Translations under genes and position numbers: made by a program
Shown: piece by piece, positions 11,079-20,222 of the stretch
Numbering within the stretch: position 1 is the first letter of the stretch
How the letters are laid out: every line of letters starts with the position of its first letter
Origin: Streptococcus sp. F0442
GTDB lineage: Bacteria; Bacillota; Bacilli; Lactobacillales; Streptococcaceae
Reading direction: 5' to 3'
Length of the DNA stretch: 64,000 bases
Assembly: GCF_000314795.2 (NCBI RefSeq)
Contig: NZ_KB373314.1
Coordinates: forward strand, 988,418 to 1,052,417
The notes under the pieces: generated by a model
The model's input: the letters and a program-made list of their open reading frames with translations, nothing else
What the model was told of the DNA's origin: nothing
Database searches by the model: none

Positions 11079-11846
11079 TTATTCTTCATAAGAAATATGG
11101 ACCTGATCTTGATTGGCTTCAAACCAGAGTTCAATCTGGCTTGGATCCTTGGCAATCAAGAAAGTTCCCTTACGGTGCACAAAATCGACAGTTTCTCCCA
11201 AGCGTTCTTTCACGACTTCCACATCAAAAGATGCCAATTCGACCTTGATCATGCTCAAATCCCAAGTCACCTTGTTCTCCACTTGGAGATCTTCTCCTTG
11301 AGCTTCCTGCAAATGGATAAAGTGGGCCAAAGCTGGCAAGTTGCTATAGAACTTCTCAGCCTCAGCAAAATCGGCCACATTGACCTCAAGAAAGTCCACA
11401 TCAAAGCTGGTCAAACCTTTGAAATCTTCTGGCACGTCAACAAGAGGCGCTTTCTCCAACGGTTCTAGGCTTTCAAGATTTTCTTCAGCATGCACGAAAA
11501 TGGTATCTCCTTGAGGAGACACAACTTCAAAGGCGCGACCATTAGCTCCTTGGTAAAGGGCGCTTGTTTCTGGCTGGCGGGCCAACAAATAATCAATTTC
11601 TTGAGCTTGTGCCACTTTCACCACGATGCGACCCAATTTCTTTGGACCTTGGACCTTACGCGAACGCATACTCGGTGACTCTTCTAAGACAATTTTCTCT
11701 ACTTTTGAGGCATCTCCTAAAGATAGGAGAGCTCCTTCTTCCACTAATACTTTCATTCCCAATGTCTCTTCATAAAAGCGTTGATTGACATTTCGGTTAT
11801 TCACTTTCAAGACTGGGATCACTCTTACGATCTGATTTGCTGTCAT
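11079..11846 (-). CDS. cppA: CppA family protein (glyoxalase-fold)
   Basis: A 255-residue protein of the streptococcal CppA family, named for a pneumococcal protein linked to complement C3 degradation. It reads as two VOC/glyoxalase-like halves: an N-terminal RVIPVLKVNNRNVNQRFYEETLGMKVL and a C-terminal FDVDFLEVNVADFAEAEKFYSNL. No signal peptide is seen. The true start is ATG 11846 (MTANQIV) with a GGAGGA ribosome site 5 bp upstream; the in-frame TTG four codons earlier sits within that site. The protease role rests on the family name and has no visible catalytic motif here. Confidence 0.85.
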   Translation of the reverse strand: MTANQIVRVIPVLKVNNRNVNQRFYEETLGMKVLVEEGALLSLGDASKVEKIVLEESPSMRSRKVQGPKKLGRIVVKVAQAQEIDYLLARQPETSALYQGANGRAFEVVSPQGDTIFVHAEENLESLEPLEKAPLVDVPEDFKGLTSFDVDFLEVNVADFAEAEKFYSNLPALAHFIHLQEAQGEDLQVENKVTWDLSMIKVELASFDVEVVKERLGETVDFVHRKGTFLIAKDPSQIELWFEANQDQVHISYEE

Positions 11847-11910
11847 ACTTTCCTCCAAGCACTTTTTATTGTAAAAGATTTTCTGGCTTTTTACAAGAAA
11901 TCTTGTGCAA

Positions 11911-11947
11911 AAAAGACAGATTTTTCAAAAATAAAAATCTGTCTTTC
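11911..11947 (-). terminator. Terminator after the 425-residue membrane protein gene
   Basis: A perfect 14-bp stem (AAAGACAGATTTTT) with a 7-nt loop and T-runs on both sides, just downstream of the stop codon at 11953. Confidence 0.85.
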
Positions 11948-11952
11948 TTTTT

Positions 11953-13230
11953 TTAGTATACTGTTCGTGTATGGACCCGCCCGTTTGGAGCTTCAAATTC
12001 GTATTCTAAGTAATCCTGATAGGTCCCTGGTGCAATCACTCCACGCACATCTAATACAGCCGTTCCTGCCTGTCCCACAATGGAATCTGCTAACAGGCAG
12101 CAATTAGTAGACAGAACAAAGTAAGATTTAAAACGCGAAGAAGTAAATTTATATAGCTCAGCCCCTAAATCATATTTCAATTTGTAAGCGTAGGTCGGCT
12201 GACCGTCTTCCAGTAACCTCCTAGGTGGATCCCAAGGTTCTAACAACTGATCAATTTCAGCTAGACGCTTCTCTACTGCCTGATTCTCTTCTTCGGTAAG
12301 GGATAGGCTGTAGCCAAACAGCGTCTTTTGACTCTCTTTTTTACATAGTTCGATGTATGGTTCCTTATCCACTTTAAACAGTACGCCATCCCCAATCGTC
12401 CCAAATAGACGCTCTGAAAAGGGATCGTAACTTCCGTAAGAAATGACCTTCCCCTGATAACAAATATCTACATGCCCAATCGCTCCAAATAAGTTGCTGT
12501 CAGAAGTATGAACCAAAATTTCTAATTCCCTTGCCTCTTCTTCTTTTTTCACCAATCGATAAGGGCCTGTGTGTCCCGCCGAGCTCCCTTTTTGAAGAAA
12601 CTGGTTAAACCGTTTTAACTCCTTAGCAGGGATAAAGGCTGCAAAGATAACCGGTAGGCTAATACGAAAGCGACGTTTTAACTCTTGGCCTTGTTGGTCT
12701 TTGTCAAATAAAATACCATCTCGAATATTAGAAATCCCCAACAAGACCAGATAAGCCCCCAAGAGGATAAATTGGAAGTGCCCATCTGAACCAGGTTCCA
12801 AGACAGTTGCTAGACCAAGCCCACCGTTTAAAAGCGCATCCCATAAATAGAGCCAGCCTCCTTTTACCCGATTGGCCTTATAAAGCCAAAATGTGATCCC
12901 ATAGACAATGGCACTCCCCAACTGATATGCCCCTAAACAAATCACAACTAAGTTTACGGGCAGACCACTCAGTCGATTCAACCAGATCAACGCAAGTGAA
13001 AGAAAAATAAACCAAATAGAGTGGCTATAGGAAATAGACTTGCTACGTAACAAAAAGCGAAGAAGAAAGCTTCCTAGTCCATCAACTAAAAAGTAAATGG
13101 CTAATAGATCCAAGGAAAATTTGGTGAAACCAACGCCGTTTCGAAAAATGAGAATCCCAAAAATGACGGCAAGAACCCCAAACAATAAGGTCCGTCTTCT
13201 TGCAACTTGTTCAAAAGATATTTTTTTCAA
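11953..13230 (-). CDS. Membrane protein with possible permuted NlpC/P60-like domain
   Basis: 425 residues that I cannot name. About six hydrophobic segments fill residues 12-170 (DUF308-like paired helices). A soluble C-terminal half follows, with IGHVDICYQGKVISYGSYD at about 250-268 and STNCCLLADSIVG at about 377-389. A histidine followed by a β-strand, then much later a cysteine starting a helix, is the order seen in circularly permuted papain-like (YiiX/LRAT-type) peptidases. That reading is an inference from motif order only. It stands alone between cppA and pepX, with its own terminator. Confidence 0.65.
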   Translation of the reverse strand: MKKISFEQVARRRTLLFGVLAVIFGILIFRNGVGFTKFSLDLLAIYFLVDGLGSFLLRFLLRSKSISYSHSIWFIFLSLALIWLNRLSGLPVNLVVICLGAYQLGSAIVYGITFWLYKANRVKGGWLYLWDALLNGGLGLATVLEPGSDGHFQFILLGAYLVLLGISNIRDGILFDKDQQGQELKRRFRISLPVIFAAFIPAKELKRFNQFLQKGSSAGHTGPYRLVKKEEEARELEILVHTSDSNLFGAIGHVDICYQGKVISYGSYDPFSERLFGTIGDGVLFKVDKEPYIELCKKESQKTLFGYSLSLTEEENQAVEKRLAEIDQLLEPWDPPRRLLEDGQPTYAYKLKYDLGAELYKFTSSRFKSYFVLSTNCCLLADSIVGQAGTAVLDVRGVIAPGTYQDYLEYEFEAPNGRVHTRTVY

Positions 13231-13331
13231 TATTCCTTCTCCTTATAGACGAAAGGTCTTTAGACAAATACTATTTTATCAAGTATAATATAAAAAGTAA
13301 AGAAAAAAGAAACTGATAAAAGGAGCAGTCT

Positions 13332-15620
13332 ATGAAATACAATCAATATAGCTATCTATCTGTTGACCAAAAAGACATTCTTAAGGAACTAAAAGAAATT
13401 GGGTTTGACCTTCCCACCCACCTCCCAGAAAAAGAACTGTTTGAATGGTTTGTCCGCAAGGTTTACTTCACCTATAAAGATACAGATTATCCCCTCTCTA
13501 ACCTAGTGGTGGATTCTAAAACAGACTTTTTAACGTATATCCAATCTGACTGCGAATGGTCTCCGAACATTTTTTACACAGTAGCCCTCCAATTACTCGG
13601 TTTCCGCTATTTTATTGATTTTGAAGATACGGATAGCTTCTTGAAAGAAGTCCAATTTCCGATTGAGTATGGAAACTTGGTAGAAAACCTCTATCACCTT
13701 CTCAATACTCGAACAGTAAAAGGAAATTTACTCATCGATCAGTTGGTCAGCGATGGCTTGATTCCTGAAGATAACCAGTATCACTATTTTAACGGCAAGA
13801 GCCTCGCAACCTTTACGAGCCATGATGCCATCCGCGAGGTCGTCTATGTGGAAAGTCGGGTCGATACCGACAAAGATGGTCTGCCAGACTTGGTCAAGGT
13901 CAGCATTATCCGTCCTCGCTATGAAGGCAAGATTCCAGCTGTTATGACCGCAAGTCCTTATCACCAAGGGACCAACGATAAGGCCAGCGACAAGGCCCTC
14001 TACAATATGAATGTCGACCTCGAGGTCAAAGAACCTCATACCATTCAAGTAGAAGTACCTCAATTAGAATTGGTGGATCCTGTCGGTTCAGCTGAGCTAG
14101 TCGATGAAGCTGAAGAAACTCTCACCCATATCAATTCCAGCTATACCCTCAACGACTACCTCCTTCCACGCGGCTACGCTAATCTCTACGTATCTGGAGT
14201 GGGGACAAAAGATTCGCAAGGCTTGATGACCAATGGAAATTACCAACAAATCGAAGCCTACAAGAACGTTATCGACTGGCTCAATGGCCGTTGCCGGGCC
14301 TTTACAGATCACACACGCAAACGCCAAGTCAAAGCTGATTGGTCTAATGGAAAGGTCGCAACCACCGGGATCTCTTACCTTGGAACCATGTCTAACGGCC
14401 TTGCGACCACAGGTGTGGACGGTCTTGAAGTCATCATTGCAGAGGCTGGGATCTCTTCTTGGTACAACTACTACCGCGAAAACGGCCTCGTGACAAGTCC
14501 TGGTGGCTATCCAGGTGAAGATTTCGATTCCCTTGCCGAATTGACCTACTCGCGCAACCTTCTAGGTGGAGACTATTTGCACCATAATGCAGCCCACCAA
14601 GCCGATCTAGACATCGTGAAAAAAGAGCTGGACCGCGCTTCTGGAGACTACAATCAATTCTGGCACGACCGCAATTATCTCTTACATGCTGATCAGGTGA
14701 AGGCTGAGGTGGTCTTCACTCATGGTTCGCAAGACTGGAACGTGAAACCTCTTCACGTCTTTAATATGTTCCAGGCTCTTCCAACAAGCATCAAGAAACA
14801 CCTCTTCTATCACAATGGTGCCCATGTCTATCTCAACAACTGGCAATCCATTGACTTCCGCGAAAGCATGAACGCCCTCCTCTCTAAAAAATTGCTGGGC
14901 TACGATTCAAGCTATGAATTGCCTACTGTCATCTGGCAGGACAATACAGGAGAACAAAGTTGGACTTCCTTGGATGATTTTGGCAACCAAACAAATCAGC
15001 GGACCTTCCTACTCGGAGACGGTGAAAAAGTCATCCAAAACCGCTATGCGACGGAAGATTACGAGCGCTATGGCAAGGCTTATCCGACCTTCTTAAGCGA
15101 TCTCTACCAAGACAAGGCGCAACAGGTGACGATCGATCTTCCAATCGAAGAAGACCTGCACCTCAACGGGAAAGCTCGCCTTCACCTGCGACTTCACTCC
15201 AGCATCAATAAAGGCCTTCTCTCAGCCCAACTCTTAGAGCTTGGAAGCAAGAAATACCTCCAACCCTATCCTGCAGTCTTATCGGTCCGTACACTGGATA
15301 ACGGTCGCTACCATATGCTAGACAACTTGACCGAGTTGCCATTCAAGGAAGCGGGCCAACGAGTCATTTCGAAAGGTTATCTCAACCTCCAAAACCGGCA
15401 TGACCTCTTACAAGTCGAGCCTGTCACACCAGGAGAGTGGATGGAATTTGACTTTGATCTCCAACCAACCATCTACAAGCTCGAAAAAGGAGCGACCCTT
15501 CGCCTGGTCCTTTACACGACGGACTTTGAAATCACTGTGCGTGATCAAACCGATTACCAACTCACCATTGACTTAGCACAATCAAGCCTCCATCTTCCTG
15601 AAATGACAGAGGCCCACTAA
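13332..15620 (+). CDS. pepX: Xaa-Pro dipeptidyl-peptidase
   Basis: Releases Xaa-Pro dipeptides from the N-terminus of peptides, serving use of proline-rich peptides. It is 762 residues long, as for lactococcal and streptococcal PepX (family S15). The catalytic triad falls exactly at the lactococcal positions: Ser348 (GISYLGT), Asp468 (SQDWNVK) and His498 (NGAHVYL). No signal peptide is seen, so it is cytoplasmic. AGGAG precedes the ATG. It is monocistronic, with a new promoter for the next gene beginning 36 bp after the stop. Confidence 0.97.
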   Translation: MKYNQYSYLSVDQKDILKELKEIGFDLPTHLPEKELFEWFVRKVYFTYKDTDYPLSNLVVDSKTDFLTYIQSDCEWSPNIFYTVALQLLGFRYFIDFEDTDSFLKEVQFPIEYGNLVENLYHLLNTRTVKGNLLIDQLVSDGLIPEDNQYHYFNGKSLATFTSHDAIREVVYVESRVDTDKDGLPDLVKVSIIRPRYEGKIPAVMTASPYHQGTNDKASDKALYNMNVDLEVKEPHTIQVEVPQLELVDPVGSAELVDEAEETLTHINSSYTLNDYLLPRGYANLYVSGVGTKDSQGLMTNGNYQQIEAYKNVIDWLNGRCRAFTDHTRKRQVKADWSNGKVATTGISYLGTMSNGLATTGVDGLEVIIAEAGISSWYNYYRENGLVTSPGGYPGEDFDSLAELTYSRNLLGGDYLHHNAAHQADLDIVKKELDRASGDYNQFWHDRNYLLHADQVKAEVVFTHGSQDWNVKPLHVFNMFQALPTSIKKHLFYHNGAHVYLNNWQSIDFRESMNALLSKKLLGYDSSYELPTVIWQDNTGEQSWTSLDDFGNQTNQRTFLLGDGEKVIQNRYATEDYERYGKAYPTFLSDLYQDKAQQVTIDLPIEEDLHLNGKARLHLRLHSSINKGLLSAQLLELGSKKYLQPYPAVLSVRTLDNGRYHMLDNLTELPFKEAGQRVISKGYLNLQNRHDLLQVEPVTPGEWMEFDFDLQPTIYKLEKGATLRLVLYTTDFEITVRDQTDYQLTIDLAQSSLHLPEMTEAH

Positions 15621-15655
15621 TCGTACTCTCAAAGCTTGTCCTCTCTTTGCTTCAT

Positions 15656-15684
15656 TTGACAGCTTAGCCTACTTATGTTACTAT
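15656..15684 (+). promoter_or_regulatory. Promoter of the DUF536 gene
   Basis: TTGACA (15656-15661), 17-bp spacer, TACTAT (15679-15684), 41 bp before the ATG at 15725. Confidence 0.75.
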
Positions 15685-15724
15685 CTAATAGAGTATTTCA
15701 TAGAAAAAGATATTAGAGGAAGTT

Positions 15725-16219
15725 ATGGCGATTGAAAAAACTGTCAGCGAAATTGCTGAAATTTTAGGAGTCAGCCGCCAGGCGGTCAATAACCGTGTCA
15801 AGGCGCTGGCTCCAGAAGATACACAAAAAAACGAAAAAGGGGTTACCGTTGTAACCCGTAGTGGCTTGATCAAGCTCGAAGAAATCTACAAAAAAACTAT
15901 TTTTGAAGATGAGCCAGTCAGCGATGATGTGAAGCAACGCGAATTGATGGAAATTTTGGTGGATGAAAAAAATGCTGAAATCGTCCGTCTCTACGAGCAA
16001 CTCAAAGCCAAAGACGAGCAACTCGCTAAGAAAGATGAACAGTTGCGCGTGAAAGACGTTCAAATTGCTGAAAAAGACAAGCAATTGGACCAACAACAAC
16101 AATTGACTTTACAAGCAATGAACGACCGCGATACCTTGAAACTTGAACTTGAACAAGCCAACGAAAAAGTTCAAGAGCAAGAAAGCAAAGGTTTCTGGGC
16201 ACGCGTTTTCCGTCGATAA
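15725..16219 (+). CDS. DUF536 protein: HTH plus coiled coil
   Basis: 164 residues. The N-terminal EIAEILGVSRQAVNNRVKAL is a helix-turn-helix. Residues about 80-155 are a strongly heptad-patterned coiled coil with repeats of KDEQLxxKDEQL type. The end, FWARVFRR, is the conserved C-terminal signature of DUF536 proteins. Relatives occur as plasmid copy-control or partition proteins and as chromosomal genes of unknown role. DNA binding and self-association are therefore likely, but the target is not known. A hairpin at 16223-16252 terminates it. Confidence 0.8.
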   Translation: MAIEKTVSEIAEILGVSRQAVNNRVKALAPEDTQKNEKGVTVVTRSGLIKLEEIYKKTIFEDEPVSDDVKQRELMEILVDEKNAEIVRLYEQLKAKDEQLAKKDEQLRVKDVQIAEKDKQLDQQQQLTLQAMNDRDTLKLELEQANEKVQEQESKGFWARVFRR

Positions 16220-16222
16220 TCC

Positions 16223-16252
16223 GGGGCTGGATCCTACCAGTCCCTTTTCTTT
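16223..16252 (+). terminator. Terminator of the DUF536 gene
   Basis: GGGGCTGG/CCAGTCCC hairpin followed by TTTTCTTTT. Confidence 0.65.
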
Positions 16253-16272
16253 TCTACCACAGGAGATTTTCC

Positions 16273-16866
16273 ATGAAAACATTAGAAGATTATATTGCCT
16301 TCGATCTCGAATTTAACCAATACGAAGGTGCCTATCAGATTATCCAGGTGTCTGCCGTACGCTTTACGGACGGTAAAGAAGTCGACCACTACGACTCCTA
16401 CGTCTACACCGATAAGCCTCTAAAAAGCTTTATTAACGGCCTGACTGGCATTACCCAGGACAAGATCCAAAATGCCCCTCAACTCGAGCAGGTCCTCAGT
16501 GAATTCAAGGCCTTTGTAGGAGACCGGCCCTTGATCGGATACAATGCCAAAAAGAGCGACCTACCCATCCTACTTGAAAATGGCTTGGATTTAGAAGAGC
16601 AATACGCTGTCGATGTCTTTGACGAAGCCTTCGAACGTCGTCCATCTGACCTTCATGGCATTAAAAATCTCCAACTCCACACCGTTGCAGAATTTTTGGG
16701 AGTTGCAGGAAAATCACACGATAGCTTAGAAGACGCCCGCATGACAGCTCTTGTCTACCAACAATTCCTCGAATTTGATCAAGGCCGTACCCTCCTTGAA
16801 GAGCAAGAGAACTTCTCCATCAACCCCTTTGGAGGCTTGGACTTATCCGGATTTTTTGATGAATAA
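16273..16866 (+). CDS. DnaQ-like 3'-5' exonuclease
   Basis: A 197-residue DEDDh-type exonuclease, similar to the proofreading epsilon subunit family. AFDLEFN (Exo I, Asp and Glu at about 10-12), GYNAKKSDLPIL (Exo II, with the metal-binding Asp) and HDSLEDARMTALV (Exo III, His and Asp) are in the right order. It lacks an extra polymerase- or helicase-linked domain, so it may act in repair or RNA/DNA end trimming. Its stop codon touches repeat copy 2. Confidence 0.85.
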   Translation: MKTLEDYIAFDLEFNQYEGAYQIIQVSAVRFTDGKEVDHYDSYVYTDKPLKSFINGLTGITQDKIQNAPQLEQVLSEFKAFVGDRPLIGYNAKKSDLPILLENGLDLEEQYAVDVFDEAFERRPSDLHGIKNLQLHTVAEFLGVAGKSHDSLEDARMTALVYQQFLEFDQGRTLLEEQENFSINPFGGLDLSGFFDE

Positions 16867-17049
16867 AAAGAGAGAGTGGAACAGAAATCGGTAATTCGTT
16901 AGAATTCAATTTCTTCGTCCCACCTCCGCACAGTTGAGTAGGGCTGTAAAAGCTGATGAAATCAGCGTAGTAGAGCCCACTCAACCACTGCGTCTTGCTC
17001 GACAATCCAAAAACAAGAAGAGGCTAGGACTTTTGTCCCAGCCTCTTTT
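16867..17049 (-). repeat. ~178-bp inverted-end repeat, copy 2
   Basis: Reverse-orientation copy of the element at 5969-6145. It fills the gap between the converging exonuclease and ebfC genes. The outer ends can pair as a long stem with GAGGCTGGGACAAAAGTCCTAGCCTC as an extra hairpin, so it could terminate both genes. Confidence 0.85.
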
Positions 17050-17071
17050 GAGTTGATGAAACTTTCTTTGC

Positions 17072-17371
17072 TTAAAATGGTAATTTCCCTGCGAAAGCAC
17101 CGAGTTTTTTCTTGGTTGCCGCATCAATTTCTTCAATGGCAGCATTGATGGCTTGCACCGTCATATCAGAAAGCGTTTCTGTATCTTCTGGGTCAACCAC
17201 TGCGGCGTTAAAATCGATGGAAACTACCTTCTTATCACCTGTAAGAGTCGCGACAACCAAATCTTGAGCAGATTTTCCTACAAATTGAGTTGCAGCTAAT
17301 TCTGCTTGGCTTTGCTCCATTTGCTTTTGCAATTTTTGAGCTTGCTTCATCATATTTTGCATATTCATCAT
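17072..17371 (-). CDS. ebfC: YbaB/EbfC nucleoid-associated protein
   Basis: A 99-residue DNA-binding dimer of the YbaB/EbfC family: [18 protein letters not shown] at the start, then a central sheet and a C-terminal helix. It usually modulates chromosome organisation. The start codon region is the integration site of the island: the 16 bp covering MMNMQ recur at 46799-46814. Sequence upstream of the ATG is therefore island DNA that supplies a new AAAGGAAT ribosome site. The coding sequence itself is unchanged. Confidence 0.93.
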   Translation of the reverse strand: MMNMQNMMKQAQKLQKQMEQSQAELAATQFVGKSAQDLVVATLTGDKKVVSIDFNAAVVDPEDTETLSDMTVQAINAAIEEIDAATKKKLGAFAGKLPF

Positions 17372-17372
17372 A
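17357..17372. repeat. attL core: left copy of 16-bp direct repeat
   Basis: TTGCATATTCATCATA, identical to 46799-46814. It covers the first five codons of ebfC (minus strand). Confidence 0.75.
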
Positions 17373-17425
17373 ATTTTTTCTAGATTCCTTTCGTATCAAG
17401 GGTTTAGACCCTATTGCTTAATTTT

Positions 17426-17445
17426 CACTGCCCACTTCTGCCCAT
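17426..17445. repeat. Tandem arm-type repeats at the left island end
   Basis: CACTGCCCAC and TTCTGCCCAT are spaced 10 bp apart between ebfC and the integrase gene. The right end has CACTGTCCAT and TTACTGTCCA (46675-46694) with the same spacing and orientation. They are candidate arm-binding sites for the integrase N-terminal domain. Confidence 0.5.
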
Positions 17446-17449
17446 TTTT

Positions 17450-18601
17450 CTAAAAATCGTCAAATGCGTTAGCGACCTCTTTTTGTTGTGATGGGAACAA
17501 ATGTGAGTAGATATTTATTGTTGTATTGATAGAACTATGTCCTAGTCGTTTCATCAGTGTGAAAAAGATATAATCCTTTCCTTCTCCTCTCCTCAATCCC
17601 TGATTTATCAAAAAGGCTACATGCGAATGCCTAAAATCATGGTTTCGGATCAATTTGAAATCTTCTGGCAATCTTTTCTTGAATGACGCTCTAAAGTTAG
17701 AGACATTCGGAGCAGTCATAGGTTCCCCTGAAAATTGGAAAATCTGCAAATCATCTATTGAATCAGTGAGCTTAGACAGCCTCTGACTTTGTACTGACTT
17801 CCAGGTTTTCAACTCATCCACAAAAGCTTTATGAATGTAGATTTCTCTATTTGATTGAGTTGTCTTTACAGATCCAATATGTGTTTTTCCATTGCGATAA
17901 TAGGCTGACTTACGGATCTTAATATATCCCTCATCAAGAAAAATATCTCTCCAAGTTAAGGCAAGTGCCTCCCCCATACGAATTCCCGTAAACATGAGTA
18001 CACGATATAAAAGTTTAAAAGGATATTCACTTTCTTCGAAATAGGACTCAAACTCCTTGAATTGTTCAGGAGTATAGTAGGACATTTCTTTATGCTTTTC
18101 TGGAAGTTTCCGAATAGCATCACATGGATTATCTTGTCTAAATCCTTTCGAAATAGCAATATCAAACAACTTATGAACAAAAATCATTTGTTGGTTAATA
18201 TGTGTTGGTGTAAGCGTCCCACCTTTTACACTAGGCTGTTCAATTAACCAATCTCGATATTTTTTTACATCTTGAATGGTAACTGAAGACATATCAGCAT
18301 TTTCAAAGAATCGCGATACATATTGGGTATAGTATGAGTTCTGAGTATCTATTGTACCTCTTTTATTTCCACGAAGCTCATCTTCTTCTTTTAACATTAC
18401 ATAAAGAGAGGAAATGGTGAGTTTTTTTGTATTCTGTATCTGATTTAACTTATGGATACGGTAATAAGCCTCATATTCCTCTGCTTCTTTTTTCGTTAAA
18501 AAATTAGATTTGCGGTGTCGTATACGTTTGCCAGTTAAGGAACTTTTACCATCACTAATATCAACTAGCCACAGTCCATCGTCCTGTTTTATTACCGCCA
18601 T
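17450..18601 (-). CDS. int: Tyrosine recombinase (ICE integrase)
   Basis: 383 residues. The N-terminus is an arm-binding AP2-like domain, the middle is a SAM-like core-binding domain (about 65-170) and the C-terminal catalytic domain carries Arg208 (FTGIRMGEAL), His321-x-x-Arg324 (HDFRHSHV), His355 (LGHSSI) and nucleophile Tyr365 (NIYSHLF). All residues needed for strand exchange are present, so the element should be able to integrate and excise. The gene points toward the attL end, with the excisionase gene immediately upstream. Confidence 0.95.
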   Translation of the reverse strand: MAVIKQDDGLWLVDISDGKSSLTGKRIRHRKSNFLTKKEAEEYEAYYRIHKLNQIQNTKKLTISSLYVMLKEEDELRGNKRGTIDTQNSYYTQYVSRFFENADMSSVTIQDVKKYRDWLIEQPSVKGGTLTPTHINQQMIFVHKLFDIAISKGFRQDNPCDAIRKLPEKHKEMSYYTPEQFKEFESYFEESEYPFKLLYRVLMFTGIRMGEALALTWRDIFLDEGYIKIRKSAYYRNGKTHIGSVKTTQSNREIYIHKAFVDELKTWKSVQSQRLSKLTDSIDDLQIFQFSGEPMTAPNVSNFRASFKKRLPEDFKLIRNHDFRHSHVAFLINQGLRRGEGKDYIFFTLMKRLGHSSINTTINIYSHLFPSQQKEVANAFDDF

Positions 18602-18602
18602 G

Positions 18603-18851
18603 CTATTTTTCTCCTTCAGTCATGACAGCGCTTTGAAGGTTCCCTTCAATTATATCATTTTTTAATTGTATTTGAAAACCAAGAATGGATTCAACTGTAA
18701 TAATCGGTACACGTCCAATACGTTTATTCTTATACCATTCAAATCCTTCTTGTACAAGCTGGCTTTTAGCCTTTCGTATTAATTTACTAGCTTGTGTTTC
18801 AGAATATCCAATCAATTCCATTAAATCATTTTTATCTACAACTTGAATCAT
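18603..18851 (-). CDS. xis: DUF3173 protein, probable excisionase
   Basis: 82 residues with an HTH-like region (ELIGYSETQASKLIRKAK) and a basic middle (YKNKRIGRVPI), matching the DUF3173 proteins encoded next to ICESt1/ICESt3 integrases. Such small proteins direct the integrase toward excision. It ends 1 bp before the integrase start codon, so the two are co-translated. The symbol reflects the inferred role. Confidence 0.8.
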   Translation of the reverse strand: MIQVVDKNDLMELIGYSETQASKLIRKAKSQLVQEGFEWYKNKRIGRVPIITVESILGFQIQLKNDIIEGNLQSAVMTEGEK

Positions 18852-18867
18852 CTATATCTATTCCTTT

Positions 18868-19980
18868 CTAATGTCCTATTACATAGGTAAATTGTTTGGC
18901 AGTTTCTGCGTCAAAAGTACGGTAACTAATGATCCCTAATCCTTTCACATTACACTCTGAGATGAGAATTGAACCGTCTGATTTGACCTGTTCCACAAAT
19001 GAAACATGTCCGTATATTGGATCAGCTCCAGCTTGGCTAGGGCTAAATGATAGTGCAGAGTGCTCAGTTGGTGTATGGGTTGTTGTGAAACTTGGCTTAT
19101 TCATCCATTGACCACCATTTCCCATAAATGGATCAAAGTTGACTCCGACTTGTTTCCCACGGTTGAAGACATACCAGGTACATTGTCCCCATGGATAGGT
19201 GCTAGCGATATATCCTGCGGTATCAATAGCTGTTGTCAGACTGTAACCTACCGGTATATCATTTGAAGTTACTCCTCCACCATCTCTAGTTTTTCCTGTA
19301 GTTTGTTCAGGAGCTTTTGGTGTTCCTCCGTGTTCATCTATATAGGCATCCAGTTTTTGCATGGTTTCTGCACGTCTTTTTCCGGATCCCGTAGTATCTG
19401 TAAAATAGACACCGCCATCGGTAGCTGGATTTAGAGTACCATTCGCAAATTTCTTAGCCTTGTCATCTTGGATTTTAAAGGTTTGGTTTTTATTCCCAAT
19501 AATAGTTTGTTGGGTTAGTCCGACAACAGCAATCTCATCATTAAAGTTATTGGCATATTCTGGGTTGGAGTCATAGGCACCAAAACCAAACATATTAGCT
19601 CCAGGATTAGTGGCTACTCCAGCAGTTCCAAGGGAACTTTCATTCAGTGCGATCGCAACGATTCCACGGACATCAAGATTAGATTTAGCTTCCCATTCGA
19701 GGAGTTTCTTTCCATTAATTCGGGTCTTATCATAGGAGATTCCTAACGTATCTAAAAAGCCGTCTAATTGCTCTGCTGTAATACCGAAGCGATGAACCAG
19801 TAGGTTATGAGTATAAGGGTCTCCATCTGACCAGTGATCCGCATAAGTCACTCCATTTTGGGATTGGGGTGAGCCATTTGTTCCACCACCTCCGACAGCC
19901 CCCATAAGGATAATAATAATGAGGACTGGTAGAAAGAGAGGAATGAGACCAGCTAATAGAAACCATTTTAGTTTTTTCAT
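18868..19980 (-). CDS. Conjugation peptidoglycan hydrolase (lysozyme-like plus CHAP)
   Basis: 370 residues, anchored by one N-terminal membrane helix (about 5-28). A lysozyme/glucosaminidase-like domain lies at about 75-205 (ALNESSLGTAGVATNPGANMFGFGAYDS, with the catalytic Glu in NESS). The C-terminal CHAP amidase/peptidase has its Cys in YPWGQCTWYVFN and its His in YGHVSFVEQV. This is the VirB1-type cell-wall-opening enzyme of the transfer machine (ICESt3 OrfA position, Tn916 Orf14 equivalent). Confidence 0.88.
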   Translation of the reverse strand: MKKLKWFLLAGLIPLFLPVLIIIILMGAVGGGGTNGSPQSQNGVTYADHWSDGDPYTHNLLVHRFGITAEQLDGFLDTLGISYDKTRINGKKLLEWEAKSNLDVRGIVAIALNESSLGTAGVATNPGANMFGFGAYDSNPEYANNFNDEIAVVGLTQQTIIGNKNQTFKIQDDKAKKFANGTLNPATDGGVYFTDTTGSGKRRAETMQKLDAYIDEHGGTPKAPEQTTGKTRDGGGVTSNDIPVGYSLTTAIDTAGYIASTYPWGQCTWYVFNRGKQVGVNFDPFMGNGGQWMNKPSFTTTHTPTEHSALSFSPSQAGADPIYGHVSFVEQVKSDGSILISECNVKGLGIISYRTFDAETAKQFTYVIGH

Positions 19981-19996
19981 CGAATCTCCTTTCTAG

Positions 19997-20221
19997 TTAA
20001 TGTCTTATATAAGCAGTGAACAAAACAGTCCCAAAGCGCCATTTTGCATCTAGAACGACTGAATAGGACTTAGCCTGTAGGATGATTTGGTCCCGCTCTT
20101 GTTCTGAGACTGGAAATAAAAGAAGGAAATCGACTGAGCGTTTTCCTTCTTGGTAGGCTTGATAAAGAGTTTCTTCAAGAACTCTTGGAAAAGCAGTTCT
20201 TGAGCGTATTTTGGTATTCAT
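19997..20221 (-). CDS. Small conjugation-module protein
   Basis: 74 residues, unrecognised by function. It occupies the OrfB position of ICESt3-like modules, between the VirB6-like and hydrolase genes. It is rich in charged residues with a mixed α/β pattern and no membrane segment, so it may be cytoplasmic. Confidence 0.7.
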   Translation of the reverse strand: MNTKIRSRTAFPRVLEETLYQAYQEGKRSVDFLLLFPVSEQERDQIILQAKSYSVVLDAKWRFGTVLFTAYIRH

Positions 20222-20222
20222 A

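Noticed and set aside
17373-17450. Left island end considered as an intergenic remnant of the backbone
   Set aside because: The 16-bp core identical to 46799-46814 and the promoter-like order at the other end show that this stretch belongs to the element.
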